Positions 34,501 through 46,231 of a DNA stretch of 64,000 bases are shown piece after piece (positions within the stretch are counted from its first letter, which is position 1; every line of letters begins with the position of its first letter). Where the stretch lies: the NCBI RefSeq assembly GCF_029407905.1, contig NC_073627.1:123703697-123767696 (forward strand). Reading direction: 5' to 3'. The notes under the pieces are model-generated. The model saw only the letters and a program-made list of their open reading frames with translations. It made no database searches and had not been told where the DNA came from. This DNA comes from Bubalus kerabau (lineage: Eukaryota > Chordata > Mammalia > Artiodactyla > Bovidae). The position numbers were made by a program, and so were the translations under genes.

Positions 34501-35434
34501 CCATAGGTATAGGGGATATGTTTGGAGTGACAGGCTAAACTCATAACTCTCATACTTTCAAGCAGTAGGAAGAGACCAGGTTCTAAGAATGCTTCCAGGG
34601 CTGCTGTATTTCTGGGGGGTTTGATATTTTATAAGAAGAAAGTATTCATACTTCATTTGTTTTTAATTAAAAATTTAAAAGCAATATAAAACATATTGAG
34701 AATTGACATAGAAAAGTGAGAAAATATTCAGCTATAATAAGTGTAAATATCATAGCTAAAAATTCTATGTGTACATTAAAACATATATAGGTCCTGAAAT
34801 ATGATTTGAGAGTAAAATTCACTAAACATTTGGAATCCCAATATGCGAAGTTCAAAATTTAATGTCAATGAATGAATGGTTCTGATCTCCAAGAGTTGAA
34901 CGTAAGTCACTAGGGCTTTCCAACTAAGTACATTTATTTCATACTTAAGATAATGAAGGGGCTTATCACATGCCACCTCAAAATATGCCACTTTGGCATA
35001 CTGAATATTTTGAACTGAGACACCTGAGAAAGAACAAACACAGGAAGAGTTTGCCCTTCCTACCAAAAATAGGTCATAAAACGTCCCATGAGAAGGATGC
35101 CTTCCTTGTACCAAAAAGAATAGAGAATAACGTCCTGTTAATCAGAAACAGGGAGCCAGTGCTAAAATGGTTCTGCATAAACAAGCTTATTAGTAGTAAA
35201 ATAACCCTGATAATCCATTGGTTTTTGTCTTGCCCTCATAAGTATCTCTTAGTCACTTCCCCACAATTTGTTGCCTCTACCAAGCCCAAATCTTTAAGAT
35301 CTGGAAAATACCATTATTTTATTAACAAATAACTATTCTATTCTCACTCTGGAGCATTTCTGATAATGGGGATACAGCAGAAAACAAAGATATAGTAAAA
35401 AGTAAACTTTCTTATGCTGCAGCATTGTTTATAC
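34501..35434. other. Unassigned; LTR-like patch possible
   Basis: There is no gene. About 34970-35340 has the feel of an old LTR (CCTCATAAGTATCTCTTAGT near the end, mixed composition), and a 120-codon frame crosses it. I cannot name a family. Confidence 0.3.
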
Positions 35435-35725
35435 TCATTCCTTCTTAAAGATTTTTTTTTTAATTTAAACAAAATCTTGAACTTTTTATTCTGTATTGGG
35501 GTATAGCTGATTAACAATGTTATGATAATTTCAGGTGAACAGCAAAGGGAGTCAGCCATACATATACAAGGACTCATTCTCCCCCAAACCTCCTTCACCT
35601 CCAGGCTGCCACATAACGTTGAGTAGAGTTCCACATGCTATAAAGTAGATCCATGCTGGTTATCCATTTTATATAAAGTAGTGTGTACATGTTCATCCAA
35701 AACTTCTATGATTTTTAACTACCCT
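35435..35725 (-). mobile_element. LINE-1 3' UTR fragment
   Basis: Reverse-strand L1 3' end of the older type also seen at 26.9 kb: T-run, then ATTGGGGTATAGCTGATTAA, CAGGTGAACAGCAAAGGGAG and TAAAGTAGTGTGTACATGTT. Confidence 0.8.
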
Positions 35726-37481
35726 GTTCAAATATGATTAAAGCCTGCCCTCAGGCTGAAGGCCACAAAATAGAATCTGACCCATTAGATCCTTCCCCTC
35801 ACCATGAAATTCAGTCTACCCTGTAGTAAAAGCTTAACTAAAAAGAGAATTGCTAACAGAGAATTTTCTGTTCTTGGCTTGGCTGAGTGATGCAAGGACA
35901 TGGAACTGATTCTTGAAAAGTTCTTGGAAATTTATAATTTTGCATAAAGGATTTTCCTCTTGTGTACTTTTGAACTTAAAATCCATAGTACTAGTAATAT
36001 AGTCAAATGTAGGAGAGGTAACATCTCATTTAAATATTCTAATTCATATATTCCCATTTAGAAATAGTTATTAATGGACGTGTACTGGAAAACATGGTAT
36101 AGAACTTATAAGAAGGAAATAAAAGTGATACTGTTATGAAAAAATAGGTCACCTTACTGTGTGAAGAGTCTAAATAGTGTATTCCCTCCTTATCACAGAG
36201 ACAAGAAAACTATGGTAGCAGTAGTAAGGATTTCATTTGTCCAGGAAAAGAAAACAAATCTCATTTGATTAAAAGTAACAGTTCTGAAAAAATTATTATC
36301 TAGCCTTTCTGATTATCTCAATTCTCCAATGATAGGAAAAAAAAAATGACTAAGAACTACCACCCTAGACCTAATTACAACCAGGAGAGGTGTTATTTAG
36401 TGATAGGGAAGTGATAAAAAATCTTGGAAAAAATAAATCCTGTCATCTTAGATCATAATACCTATAGTATACAGTGTTGGGCAAAGCCTATAAAAATAGC
36501 CCACAGAGACAGATAGGTATATTTCAAAACTAATAGCATAATTCATGGTTCCATTGTACATGGTTCTAAGCATGATGCTTGACTCAAGATAGTCAAAAAG
36601 CCCTTACTGATGCAATTCCAGTTACGGAAAGGCAAATCATCTTAAGTAAAAGAAATAAAAAGGAAATGCATCCAGTAAGCATATGTCCCAAGAATGGAAA
36701 AAAAATAATAACTGAGGATATGTATGAAACCATGGCATTATGGAGCCTAAGTCCAAAGAAAGTGGACTTAGAGTTGTTCAGTGTTAAGGACAACAAAGAC
36801 TTTAAAAAATATAATTTCACAAATAAGTCAAACAAGTGAGGGCCAAGACCACTGCAAGGGACAAAAGGTGTTAAATTGAAATTTGGCAGAATGAAAACAG
36901 AACATCTAAATTCCTGCTTTTGCTTCTGATTTCTCTGCCAAGTATAGAACAAGCATTCCTAAGGGAATACAAAATCCAAGGGTAGTAAAGTTGTTTTTAT
37001 ATGAATTCAACTCATTTGGCTTAGATGAATTGTATCCCAAGGCTCTAAGAGAATTTATAAGTGAAATCATCCTTGTTTTATGGGAAATCTTAAAAAAGGG
37101 CAAAGGAAACAGAAAACTGGAAGGAAGCCAACATCAGCCCCACTTTCAAGTGGAAAATGACAGGTCTGGCAAACAAACCACTGGATACAAGGATGGATTG
37201 CTAAAGGAATGGATGGTGAGTACCTAGAGGAGATGGCAGTCATCATAAAATGTCTAAGAATGTCTTGTCACATTCTACTTAATGTTTTGTTCTGAGACAA
37301 TTACAGGACTTGTCTAATATGAGAATGTAGGACACAAAGTTTATGGGAACTTTCGCAAGCCCACTAACAATCAGATAGTTTTCTTTTTAGATACTTTTGC
37401 ATAGAATGGAGAACTATGGATTGAATGCTAAAAGAGATTATCGGATTAGTAACTGGAGGGTGTATTTTAGGAAAAGAGTAG
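35726..37481. other. Mostly unassigned; possible old non-L1 LINE piece
   Basis: There is no confirmed gene. The 86-codon frame at 36579-36839 is Lys-rich and unrecognised. A piece at about 36990-37165 shows weak similarity to a CR1/L3-type reverse transcriptase (listed separately). Confidence 0.4.
36990..37165 (+). mobile_element. Possible CR1/L3-type LINE RT fragment
   Basis: In one frame 37020-37085 reads LDELYPKALREF-, like the 'P..LKEL' lead-in of CR1-clade RTs. After a frame change, 37105-37145 reads ENWKEANISPTFK, close to the conserved 'DWK.ANV.PIFK' block. The similarity is short and needs two frames. Confidence 0.38.
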
Positions 37482-37893
37482 TTGGACTGTGAAGAAGGCT
37501 GAGGGCCGAAGAATTGATGCTTTTGAACTGTGATGTTGGAGAAGACTCTTGAGAGTCCCTTGGACTGCAAGAAAATCCAACCAGTCCATTCTGAAAGAGA
37601 TCAGCCCTGGGATTTCTTTGGAAGGAATGATGCTAAAGCTGAAACTCCAGTACTTTGGCCACCTCATGCGAAGAGTTGACTCATTGGAAAAGACTCTGAT
37701 GCTGGGAGGGATTGGGGGCAGGAGGAGAAGAGGACGACAGAGGATGAGATGGCTGGATGGCATCACTGACTCGATGGACGTGAGTCTGAGTGAACTCCGG
37801 GAGTTGGTGATGGACAGGGAGGCCTGGCGTGCTGCGATTCATGGGGTCGCAAAGAGTCGGACACAACTGAGTGACTGATCTGATCTCTGATCT
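37482..37893 (+). mobile_element. BovB LINE 3' fragment, young
   Basis: The last ~410 bp of BovB, with a 109-codon uninterrupted C-terminal frame (37549-37878). The tail is CTGATCTGATCTCTGATCTG rather than the usual ACTGA repeat. It is nearly identical to the reverse copy at 38990-39360. Confidence 0.93.
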
Positions 37894-37946
37894 GAGTGAT
37901 TTGGGTAGTAATGAGTTGGTGTCCACCCACAAAGTAATGTTGACAA

Positions 37947-38690
37947 GTGTTAAGGGTTTAACTGTCTGCCCCACCAAAATAAGCCAAAGTCCTATTCCCT
38001 GTACCTAGGAATGCGACCTTATTTGGAAATAGGGTATTTACTATTGTAATCAAGTTAATATAAGATCATTAGAGTAGGCCATAACACAATATGTCTGCTG
38101 TCCTTATGTTGTTGCTGTTCAGCTGCTAAGTCAAATTTTTTTGCAACTCCATGAACTACAGCATGCCAGGTTTCCCTGGCCTTCACTGTCTCCCAGAGTT
38201 TGATCAAACTCATGTCTGTTGAGTCAGTGATGCTACCTACCATCTCATCCTCTGCCGCCCCCTTGTCCTATTGCCCTCAACCTTTCCCAGTACCAGGGTG
38301 TTTTCCAATGAGTTGGCTCTTCGCATCTGGTGGCCAAAGTACTGGAGCTTCAGCTTCAGCATGAGAAGCGTTTAATACTGAGTGAAGACAGAGACACATA
38401 GGACCAACACCATGTAAAAATGGAGGCAGAGACTGAAATGCTACACCTGCAAGGTAATGCATGCCAAGGCTTGCCTGCAAACCAGCAGAAACTAGGATGA
38501 GGCAAGGAAGGATTCTTCTCTACCAGCTTCAGACAGAGCATGGCCCAGTCAAACCTAGCATTTGTCAGCATTAGTCAACACATCATTTCAGATATCTAGT
38601 ACTCAGAACTGTGAGAGGATAGACTTCTGCTGTCTAGGTCACCCAGGGGGTGGTATTTTGTTACAGCATCCCTAGGAAACGAATCACAGG
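37947..38690 (+). mobile_element. MLT1-type (ERVL-MaLR) LTR, split by BovB
   Basis: The left part has the MLT1 landmarks CAAAGTCCTATTCCCTGTAC and GACCTTATTTGGAAATAGGG. The right part has GAACTGTGAGAGGATAGACT, GGTGGTATTTTGTTACAGCA and the end CCTAGGAAACGAATCACAG. BovB occupies 38105-38368. It is a solo LTR of an ancient non-coding retrovirus-like element. Confidence 0.8.
38105..38368 (-). mobile_element. BovB LINE 3' fragment inside MLT1
   Basis: Reverse BovB (GTTCAGCTGCTAAGTCAAAT through TGGAGCTTCAGCTTCAGCAT). It is diverged and sits between the two halves of the LTR. Confidence 0.87.
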
Positions 38691-38989
38691 TATATCCCAG
38701 AATTGGGAGCCTGATTCTGACTCTGTCCATTCAACATTCCAAAAAGAACTCTGAAGATAACAGACATACTAAAAAGACTACCAAATAAACATAAGAATAA
38801 AAAAGTACTTAAATATAATAACGTAACCCATTTAAGGGTGTTTCATCACCATTTAAAAATAAAACTACACAAGTACATGCAGAATTTACATTTCCAAGTT
38901 TTTTTCTTACCCAGGAATTCAAGAAAAGTCATTTTTTCTCTTAATAAATTAATGATGGATCTTTCCACCATTCTAACAACCAGAGCTGG
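38691..38989. other. Unassigned stretch
   Basis: About 300 bp with no gene or nameable repeat between the MLT1 LTR and the next BovB. Confidence 0.4.
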
Positions 38990-39721
38990 CATCAGATCAG
39001 ATCAGTCACTCAGTTGTGTCCGACTCTTTGCGACCCCATGAATCGCAGCACGCCAGGCCTCCCTGTCCAACACCAACTCCTGGATTTCACTCAGACTCAC
39101 GTCCATCGAGTCAGTGATACCATCCAGCCATCTCATCCTCTGTCGTCCTCTTCTCCTCCTGCCCCCAATCCCTCCCAGCATCAGAGTCTTTTCCAATGAG
39201 TCAACTCTTCGCATGAGGTGGCCAAAGTACTGGAGTTTCAGCTTTAGCATCATTCCTTCCAAAGAAATCCCAGGGCTGATCTCTTTCAGAATGGACTGGT
39301 TGGATTTTCTTGCAGTCCAAGGGACTCTCAAGAGTCTTCTCCAACACCACAGTTCAAAAACAGCAATTCTTCAGTGCTCAGCCTTCTTCACAGTCCAACT
39401 CTCACATCCATACATGACCACAGGAAAAACCATAGCCTTGACTAGACAGACCTTTGTTGGCAAAGTAATGTCTCTGCTTTTTAATATGCTATCTAGGTTG
39501 GTCATAACTTTCCTTCCAAGGAGTAAGCGTCTTTTAATTTCATGGCTGCAGTCATCATCTGCAGTGATTTTGGAGCCCCAAAAAATAAAGTCTGACACTG
39601 TTTCCACTGTTTCCCCATCTATTTCCCATGAAGTGATGGGACCGGATGCCATGATCTTCATTTTCTGAATGTTGAGCTTTAAGCCAACTTTTTCACTCTC
39701 CACTTTCACTTTCATCAAGAG
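38990..39721 (-). mobile_element. BovB LINE, 3' ~730 bp
   Basis: Reverse BovB from a CAGATC-repeat tail through the C-terminal frame (39002-39331) to the EEELKSLL-coding region, where it stops at TCATCAAGAG. Its 5' end abuts the large inverted repeat exactly. The plus-strand frame 39114-39668 is an antisense shadow. Confidence 0.93.
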
Positions 39722-40205
39722 GAGTCATGTCTTCTCCACACTAAACTCTGTTGCTTTGTCACTTTCTTTAAACTTTGATATGGCATAGTTTTGAAATCAT
39801 TTGTTTTGATCACTTTCCTCAGAACTGGGACTCATTTTTCAAGCTTCTTTAATGCACTGTATTTGGAATGAAACATTCTATGCCAGTTCTTTTCATACTG
39901 TTCATGGGGTTCTCGAGGCAAGAATACTGAAGTGGTTTGTCAGATCGAGAGATCTGACAGAATGTGGTCCACTGGAGAAGGGAATGGCAAACCACTTCAG
40001 TATTCTTGCCTTGAGAACCCCATGAACAGTATGAAAAGAACTGGCATAGAATGTTTCATTCCAAATACAGTGCATTAAAGAAGCTTGAAAAATGAGTCCC
40101 AGTTCTGAGCAAAGTGATCAAAAGAAATGATTTCAAAATCATGCCATATCAAAGTTTAAAGAAAGTGACAAAGTAATAGAGTTTAGTGTGGAGAAGACAT
40201 GACTC
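39722..40205. repeat. Large inverted repeat, 218-bp arms, 48-bp spacer
   Basis: Arm 39722-39939 pairs with 39988-40205 without a gap. I count 7 mismatches in 218 (about 97%). The spacer holds a second small hairpin, TGTCAGATC-GAGA-GATCTGACA (39938-39959). The inner ~50-70 bp of each arm resembles the BovB 5' untranslated region (CCACTGGAGAAGGGAATGGC … GAGAACCCCATGAACAGTAT). The outer ~165 bp is not BovB that I recognise. Transcribed on either strand, it would fold into a long double-stranded hairpin. Confidence 0.95.
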
Positions 40206-40961
40206 AAAGCAGATACCACACTGCCTACAAACACTGAAGCAGCACCAGACGGTTTCTCCGTAACCTCAGGAGGCCTTACTAGTTTCAAGGACTCTCACAT
40301 TCCTATTACTAAGGTGCAACAAGCAATGTGCTACCTGCACTTTATATCAATAATTAAAGTGTCACATTGTGGCTAACCACATAAATGCAATTTTCAACTA
40401 ATCCTGAGACACATTTCCCCACACATCCTAACATCCCTGAAATCAGCAGTAGTCTTAAACAATCAAAGACTGACAGGCAATAGTCATAAAGGAGTTTTCA
40501 TCAACTGTGCATGGACAAACTTGCGCATAGCTTTGCTGTTCAGTTGAGAAATGTGCGTTGCCGGGGCATCACCTGCTGAGTTCCACTGTCATTTAAAATG
40601 ATTTCAGAAATACTGTACTTTGATTTAACAATGAAATGAAACTCTTGCATATGAAGAAAGGCATGGGAACAGAGGAAAAATGTGTATGATTGAGGAGCAA
40701 ATATTAATTAGCAAAGTAAATATTAATCATGGAAGGTATAATTGCAATTCTGTGGTTTTTTGCAATGGAACAATCAAATTCTTTACTAGATTTAGGAAAA
40801 TATGAAGCATGTTGGTATGTTTTGTAACCGATTTACATGCAAAAAAATTGCCTATCACTTGGTAAGAGATACAGTTAAAAGCAAGATGTACTGGCTGTAT
40901 TTATTAGAATAGCTGAAAGAATATTCCAAACAAAAAGAGGCTGGTATGATCCTTACATGCC
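40206..40961. other. Unassigned stretch
   Basis: There is no gene and no repeat I can name. 40230-40600 is more complex and less AT-rich than its surroundings but has stops in every frame. Confidence 0.4.
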
Positions 40962-41258
40962 TCAAACAGCATCTGCTGCTGCTGCTAAGTCGCTTCAGTT
41001 CTGTCCGACTCTGTGCAACCCCATAGACGGCAGCCCACCAGGCTCCCCCGTCCCTGGGATTCTCCAGGCAAGAACACTGGAGTGGGTTGCCATTTCCTTC
41101 TCCAATGCATGAGAGTGAAAAGTGAAAGTGAAGTCGCTCAGTCGTGTCCGACTCTTAGCAACCCCATGGACTGCAGCCTACCAGGCTCCTCCGTCCATGG
41201 GATTTTCCAGGCAAGAGTACTGGAGTGGGGTGCCATTGCCTTCTCCATCAAACAGCAT
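40962..41258 (-). mobile_element. BOV-A2 SINE with 11-bp TSD
   Basis: A complete dimer in reverse with the GTGAAAAGTGAAAGTGAAGT linker. The flanks duplicate TCAAACAGCAT at 40962-40972 and 41248-41258. Little divergence. Confidence 0.96.
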
Positions 41259-41379
41259 ACTAAGGCACTATATCATAGTTTAATTTGTAGTATTTTTGTT
41301 CTAAGTGAAATGTAACTAATGATACATTTTATGATTTATAATCATAGGCAATAAAATATGACACTTTATTCATACAGAA

Positions 41380-41785
41380 CATTATAATTTACAAAGCATT
41401 CTCATGAATATCATTTTAGTTGACCACAATAGATACATGAAATAAGCAATCTATTTTTTTACAACCATTTGGGCTCAGAGGGTAAAGAATCGGCCTTGCA
41501 GGAGACACATCTGACATGCAGGCCTGATCCCTGGGTCAGGAAGATCCCCTGGAGAAGGAAGTAGCAACCCACTCTTGTATTCTTTCCTGGAGAATCTCAT
41601 GGACAGAGGAGCCTGGCAGGATATAGTCCAAAGTGTTGTGAAGAATCAGACAGGACTGAGTGACTAAACACACAACAGAGGAGAAAACTAAGCTCAATAG
41701 TTAATTAATTTGCTTATGGTCACATGTTTAACACATGGCAAAACTGAAACTAGGGTCAAAGATTCCTAATTCCTATTTCAGGGCT
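41380..41785 (-). mobile_element. MIR, split by a SINE
   Basis: The left part, TTTACAAAGCATTCTCATGA, and the right part, GAGGAGAAAACTAAGCTCAA through CTTATGGTCACATG, fit reverse MIR. A Bov-tA SINE lies between them. Confidence 0.55.
41470..41672 (+). mobile_element. Bov-tA SINE
   Basis: GGGCTCAGAGGGTAAAGAAT, then AAGATCCCCTGGAGAAGGAA and GAATCAGACAGGACTGAGTG. It is moderately diverged and has lost the first bases of the head. Confidence 0.88.
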
Positions 41786-41789
41786 TTTT

Positions 41790-42259
41790 CTATTTAAAAA
41801 AAAAATGATGGATTCACTTTTTTTCCTGGATATATTTATGTAAGTTAAGATCCAATGAAGATAACTTCTGTAATATATAAAAATTCTTACTTTGCCTTTT
41901 GATAACCAAAAAAAAACAATCTAGTGAAGAATTTATCTTTTCAAAATCATTTTCTCTTTTTACCTAGCACAAAGATAGGCTCAGAACATATAACTTCTGC
42001 AGGAAGTTGCTGTAAGTGTTACAAACAAAAAACCCAACTCTCTCTTCTAGGAAAGAATGAATAGCTTTGCCATTTACCTCCACTAAAAATAATGTAATTC
42101 TGAAATTAAATATTATTTACAAGATTTCATAATCTAGGCTCACACAAATGAATGACTACAACCAAATAGAATATGTAATTTCCAAATATCTGTCTGTCCT
42201 TTGAGGCAAACATTAACCTCTAACATACCTCCTTGACATAAAGCATACAAAATATTCTG
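41790..42259. other. Unassigned AT-rich stretch
   Basis: There is no gene or nameable repeat. Confidence 0.4.
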
Positions 42260-42545
42260 ATTCTTGGATTTAAAATGTTAAAGAACCATGGTGTATTAAA
42301 GTTTTGGATATTACACAAATCTCACTTAATCATCTTATTCATACTATATCTTAATCTTGACGACAATCCTGTGAAATATTATCACCATCATCAATACCAC
42401 AACATCATCATGAAATCGTCATCACCATTATTACACTATTACCATCACCACACCACTGTCACTGCCACTGGACAGAGGAAGAGACTGAGGCTCAGAGTAA
42501 TAATACTAGTAACCAAAGTCACTCCACCAACAAGTGGATTGTTTC
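42260..42545 (-). mobile_element. MIR-like repeat carrying a CAY trinucleotide expansion
   Basis: The right part, GGACAGAGGAAGAGACTGAG through TCAGAGTAATAATACTAGTA, fits reverse MIR. The left part fits less well. Confidence 0.5.
42378..42470. repeat. Imperfect (ATC/ACC)n trinucleotide tract
   Basis: About 30 units of ATC, ACC, ATT and similar triplets (CACCATCATCAATACCACAA … CCATCACCACACCACTG), interrupted throughout. Confidence 0.8.
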
Positions 42546-42950
42546 TACCTTTTGGCTACCATGCATAATGGTGCTATGAATACTGGTGTCCAAGCATCTG
42601 TCTGAGTTCCTGCTTTTTATTCTTCCAATTATGTATCTAAGAGTGGAATTGCTGGATCATATTGTGGTTCTATGTTTAACTCTTTGAAGAACTGCCAAAC
42701 TATTTTCCACAACAGCTGTACCATTTTTATATTCCCGCTAGCAAAGCACAAGGGTTTGAATTTCTCCATATCCTCTCCAATACTTATATTTTCTGGGTTT
42801 TGTTTTTCTTGATAACAGCTATCCTGATGGACACGAAGTGGTATCCCACTGTGGCCACTGTCCGTTTTTAATGAGATCACTTTTCTTTTTTCAGATCATG
42901 TTTGTTGAGTTGTAAAAGTTCTTTATATATTCTAGATATTCCTTTTAATC
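42545..42950 (-). mobile_element. Old LINE-1 ORF2 3' part
   Basis: Reverse L1 (AGAGTGGAATTGCTGGATCA, AACTGCCAAACTATTTTCCA, TTTCTCCATATCCTCTCCAA). The track frame at 42629-42880 on the minus strand reads the matching ORF2 residues. Confidence 0.8.
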
Positions 42951-44509
42951 AAACAACATCTGTCACATACTGATAATGCCCAACATAAGACTGATATGAC
43001 AGAATTCCCTACAGTGGCTTCCATTTCAACATTACCATAGAACTACATGTTTAAAGGGGAAGTCACATGTTGGGTGAGAAGCATTTTTACTAAGTTTACT
43101 AAACAACCATGGTGTGTCCATGGTCAGCATTCGGAACAAATGCAGCCGCAGTTCCCACCGTGGCTCTGTGTGCACACTGTACTCCCAAATGTGTGAATTT
43201 TCATTTTTTAAGATCTGCTACTTTAAGAGCCCAGAAATTACTTTAAAATTCACAGTAGATTAGAAGCAGACATTTGGTTATTAATGAAGAGCTCTGAGAT
43301 GGCAATTTTGTAAAACCATAGGGTGGTGGGAAATGGTGTTTTATTAAATGCTGCAAGACCTCTAGGTACAAAATGGGCAGGGGTGGCGGGGGCACTGTCT
43401 CTGTGAGTGGGTAAATGATGCTTTTCCATTTCCTTATCTTAGGATGTGTCAGGGCAGTGCTAAGGAGTCCCATTCAAATTCAGCAGCCAAGGACAGCCCA
43501 GATGGAATACAAATAGACGCAGGAGAAGTGGAGCAGGGTTAGTGAAGTGTGCAGTTGGCGAGATTGATGTCGATACTCTTCACTGCCAAGTGAAATGCCA
43601 ATAATGCTTGTATAGCATTTTGTGAGGGCAATGGGAGTATTGATTCCTGAGCAATAATAAAGAATGAAGCCGCTCTCTCAGGTATAAAAATATTGGCAAC
43701 TGTTACAAAGAATTGACTCATAGGAGCCCGAGTGCTGGCCTATCTTAATACAAATAATTCAGGCTTCAGACGGGATTTCAAGAGCAGCCAGGCATGGTTC
43801 TCAGGCACTGACTCTACTATTAATTTACCTGAGGCTTTCACGGGCCTCCCAGCCAATGAGTCAATTGGTCTTCATAGAGCAGGATCTAAATGGATTCCTG
43901 AGGTCTCACTGAGAGTTGAGAGAAAACAACAAAAATGAAGAAAGGAAGGAAGTAAAAACAAAGACTGTAAAATTTTTACACGTACATTTTTAAAGTTACA
44001 GATTCTTTTGGTGTTTCTTTCTGAAAACAAAGTAATGCATCCATGTGGCAACCACCTAAACAAAGGACACTATATGAGCTTTTAAACACATTTCAGTTAG
44101 AGGTGCTATTTCCAAGAAGAGTGTTTTATGCTATGAATTACAATAAGTCTCACATACTGAAACCAAAATGTAACACTTGCAAATGTATAGACCTATTACA
44201 TTTAATGATATCATATAGTTGGCAAGAAAACTTACAAACATTCTAAGTTTATGTAGAACTGGAAAATTGGCTGGAGAAGAGATACAATATTCCACTCCCA
44301 TAGTCACCCACTCCTAAATCAGAGTGACCTCTCAGAGAAATAAAAATAAATCATCACCACTGGGATACCTAAATGTCTTAATAGCTTTTGCAGATGGTAA
44401 AAAAGATCTTGGTCTCATATGAACTCAGTACCTGGCCTAGGGATTAGAAACCTATTTGAAACAATGAATCTTTAAAATACAGAACCATGAGCAATGGATA
44501 ATTTTTTAA
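42951..44509. other. Non-repetitive stretch; 43190-43940 is a candidate conserved element
   Basis: There is no gene. 43190-43940 has higher GC and sequence complexity than the rest of the window, no recognisable repeat and no sustained open frame. Confidence 0.4.
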
Positions 44510-44514
44510 TAACT

Positions 44515-44579
44515 GTATGTATATATAAATGCATATGTGTGTGTATATATATATGCACATACACATACACTTATATATG

Positions 44580-44618
<39 letters not shown>

Positions 44619-44632
44619 TGTACACACTTATA
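44515..44632. repeat. Compound (TA)n/(TG)n/(CA)n microsatellite
   Basis: Alternating purine-pyrimidine blocks of TA, TG and CA dinucleotides, including a run of about 13 AT units near 44587-44612. Likely polymorphic. Confidence 0.92.
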
Positions 44633-46231
44633 AAAACTGGTTTGGGCCCAATTATCTATCCCTATAGGAGAAAGGTATTTTGAGAGTTAGAAAAAAAAAG
44701 ATTGGCCCTTAAAATTTATCCTTTCTCAGATGGTTTTTGGTTTTTCCAAAACTTGCTAATGTGCAAATACTTTGTATTTTTTAGTTTTGTGTTTGTTTTG
44801 CTTGTTTGCTAGTCTGCTCATGATCACTCCTAAGAACACATGTGCAAAAACAACTGTACTCAAATAAAAATTAATTTTGAAAAAAAGAACATGTGCAACA
44901 TGAGACTTAACATACACTGAACTGAGAAAGTGATAAGCTGATACAAGCTCAACGTGAATCATATTAGGCACTGGGAGCTAAGTCAGCTTGTGAAATAACC
45001 CACATTGGCTTAAAGTGAGTTCTGCAGAAGCACAGATTTCCCTAATATAGTTTAAAAGCCTCTGGCCAAGGCAGACTCTTTTAAATGCCCACAGTTGTTG
45101 TCCAAGGTAAAGGAAACAGCTATTGTCCCTTGTTGCTGGTAGGAATTGTGTAATTTCCCCATAGGCAACATCTCACAAAGTTTTAACAGGTTGCTTAATA
45201 CAATTCTGAAGCTGTACATATAAACATGGATTTCACAATGATTCAACCATGAGATTGTTCACAGCTGTGTTATTTATAACACTGAAAAACTGAAGGAAAA
45301 ATACCTAAATGTCAACAACAGGAAACTGAGCAATTTTAAGTGAAAAAGGCTTCAACACTTACTTAAAAAGGAGGAAGATCTATAGCCACTATGACTGACT
45401 CTGCAGTTTACTCACTGTCAATATTATCTCACCTCATAAGATGAATAAACTCTTGAATGTGTTAATCCAGCCACCCCCTACCCATGCAACTCAGAAAAGC
45501 TGACCCTCTGTCCAGTTGCAGGGAGTGATCATCCTTAGTATAAGCCAGCCAGATTCATCTCTTAACCTTTAAGAATGATGAAAGAAATAAATGTCTTTAC
45601 TGCTTAGGACAGTTTGCCTTGAAACTTTCTGCTATCAACAGATTATCACGTTTATAATAGCATAACCATATTTATGTTATAAAACATATAATAGTTAAAT
45701 GCATCCTCAGTAATAGTTCTTATTAATATATATCTTTCAATACCAAGAATACAAAACAGTATATATCCTCTGACTCTACTTTTGTAATCAAATGTTATAC
45801 AAATATAATCCAAAATACTGATTATCTTGCAGAGTGATAGTAATATGATGCATGACTTTATGTGTGTGTGTCTATGTACTCTAAATTTACTATTTCAAAT
45901 ATGTATTGTAATTGAAATAAGAAGAAAAGCAATTTTTAAAATCCCTACCATGATTAGTTAACAAATAATTTGCTGGTTATATTTGCTTATCTGGTTCTAT
46001 AGCAACTAAGAATCAGGGATTTCTAGCTATATTTTAAAGAAAAAGATAATAAGGTTCAAAAAAAATCAAATTTTGCTTCCATAGCAGCAGGTATCATTTA
46101 GAATTAGGTACCCCACTGAAGTCTTGGTCTGTGCAGCAGATACTAGATGAGAAGATACATATTATCTAAAATGGAAAACATTGTCCTGTTGCTATTTTGA
46201 TATAATAATATAGCTTCATTATTTCATTAAT
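44633..46231. other. Mostly unassigned; short old L1 piece
   Basis: About 45248-45340 (plus) is an old L1 ORF2 end (TTGTTCACAGCTGTGTTATT, CTAAATGTCAACAACAGGAA). 45790-45940 may be its 3' UTR. No gene. Confidence 0.5.

Noticed and set aside
36579..36839. 86-codon Lys-rich frame
   Set aside because: AT-rich sequence favours Lys codons; no domain. Kept only as possible company of the CR1-like piece.
39114..39668. 184-codon plus frame, and a similar 189-codon frame at 55854-56423
   Set aside because: Antisense of BovB coding sequence in two reverse-strand copies.
44515..44632. Regular AT/TG blocks that could be read as a direct-repeat array
   Set aside because: It is a simple compound microsatellite, not a CRISPR-like array.
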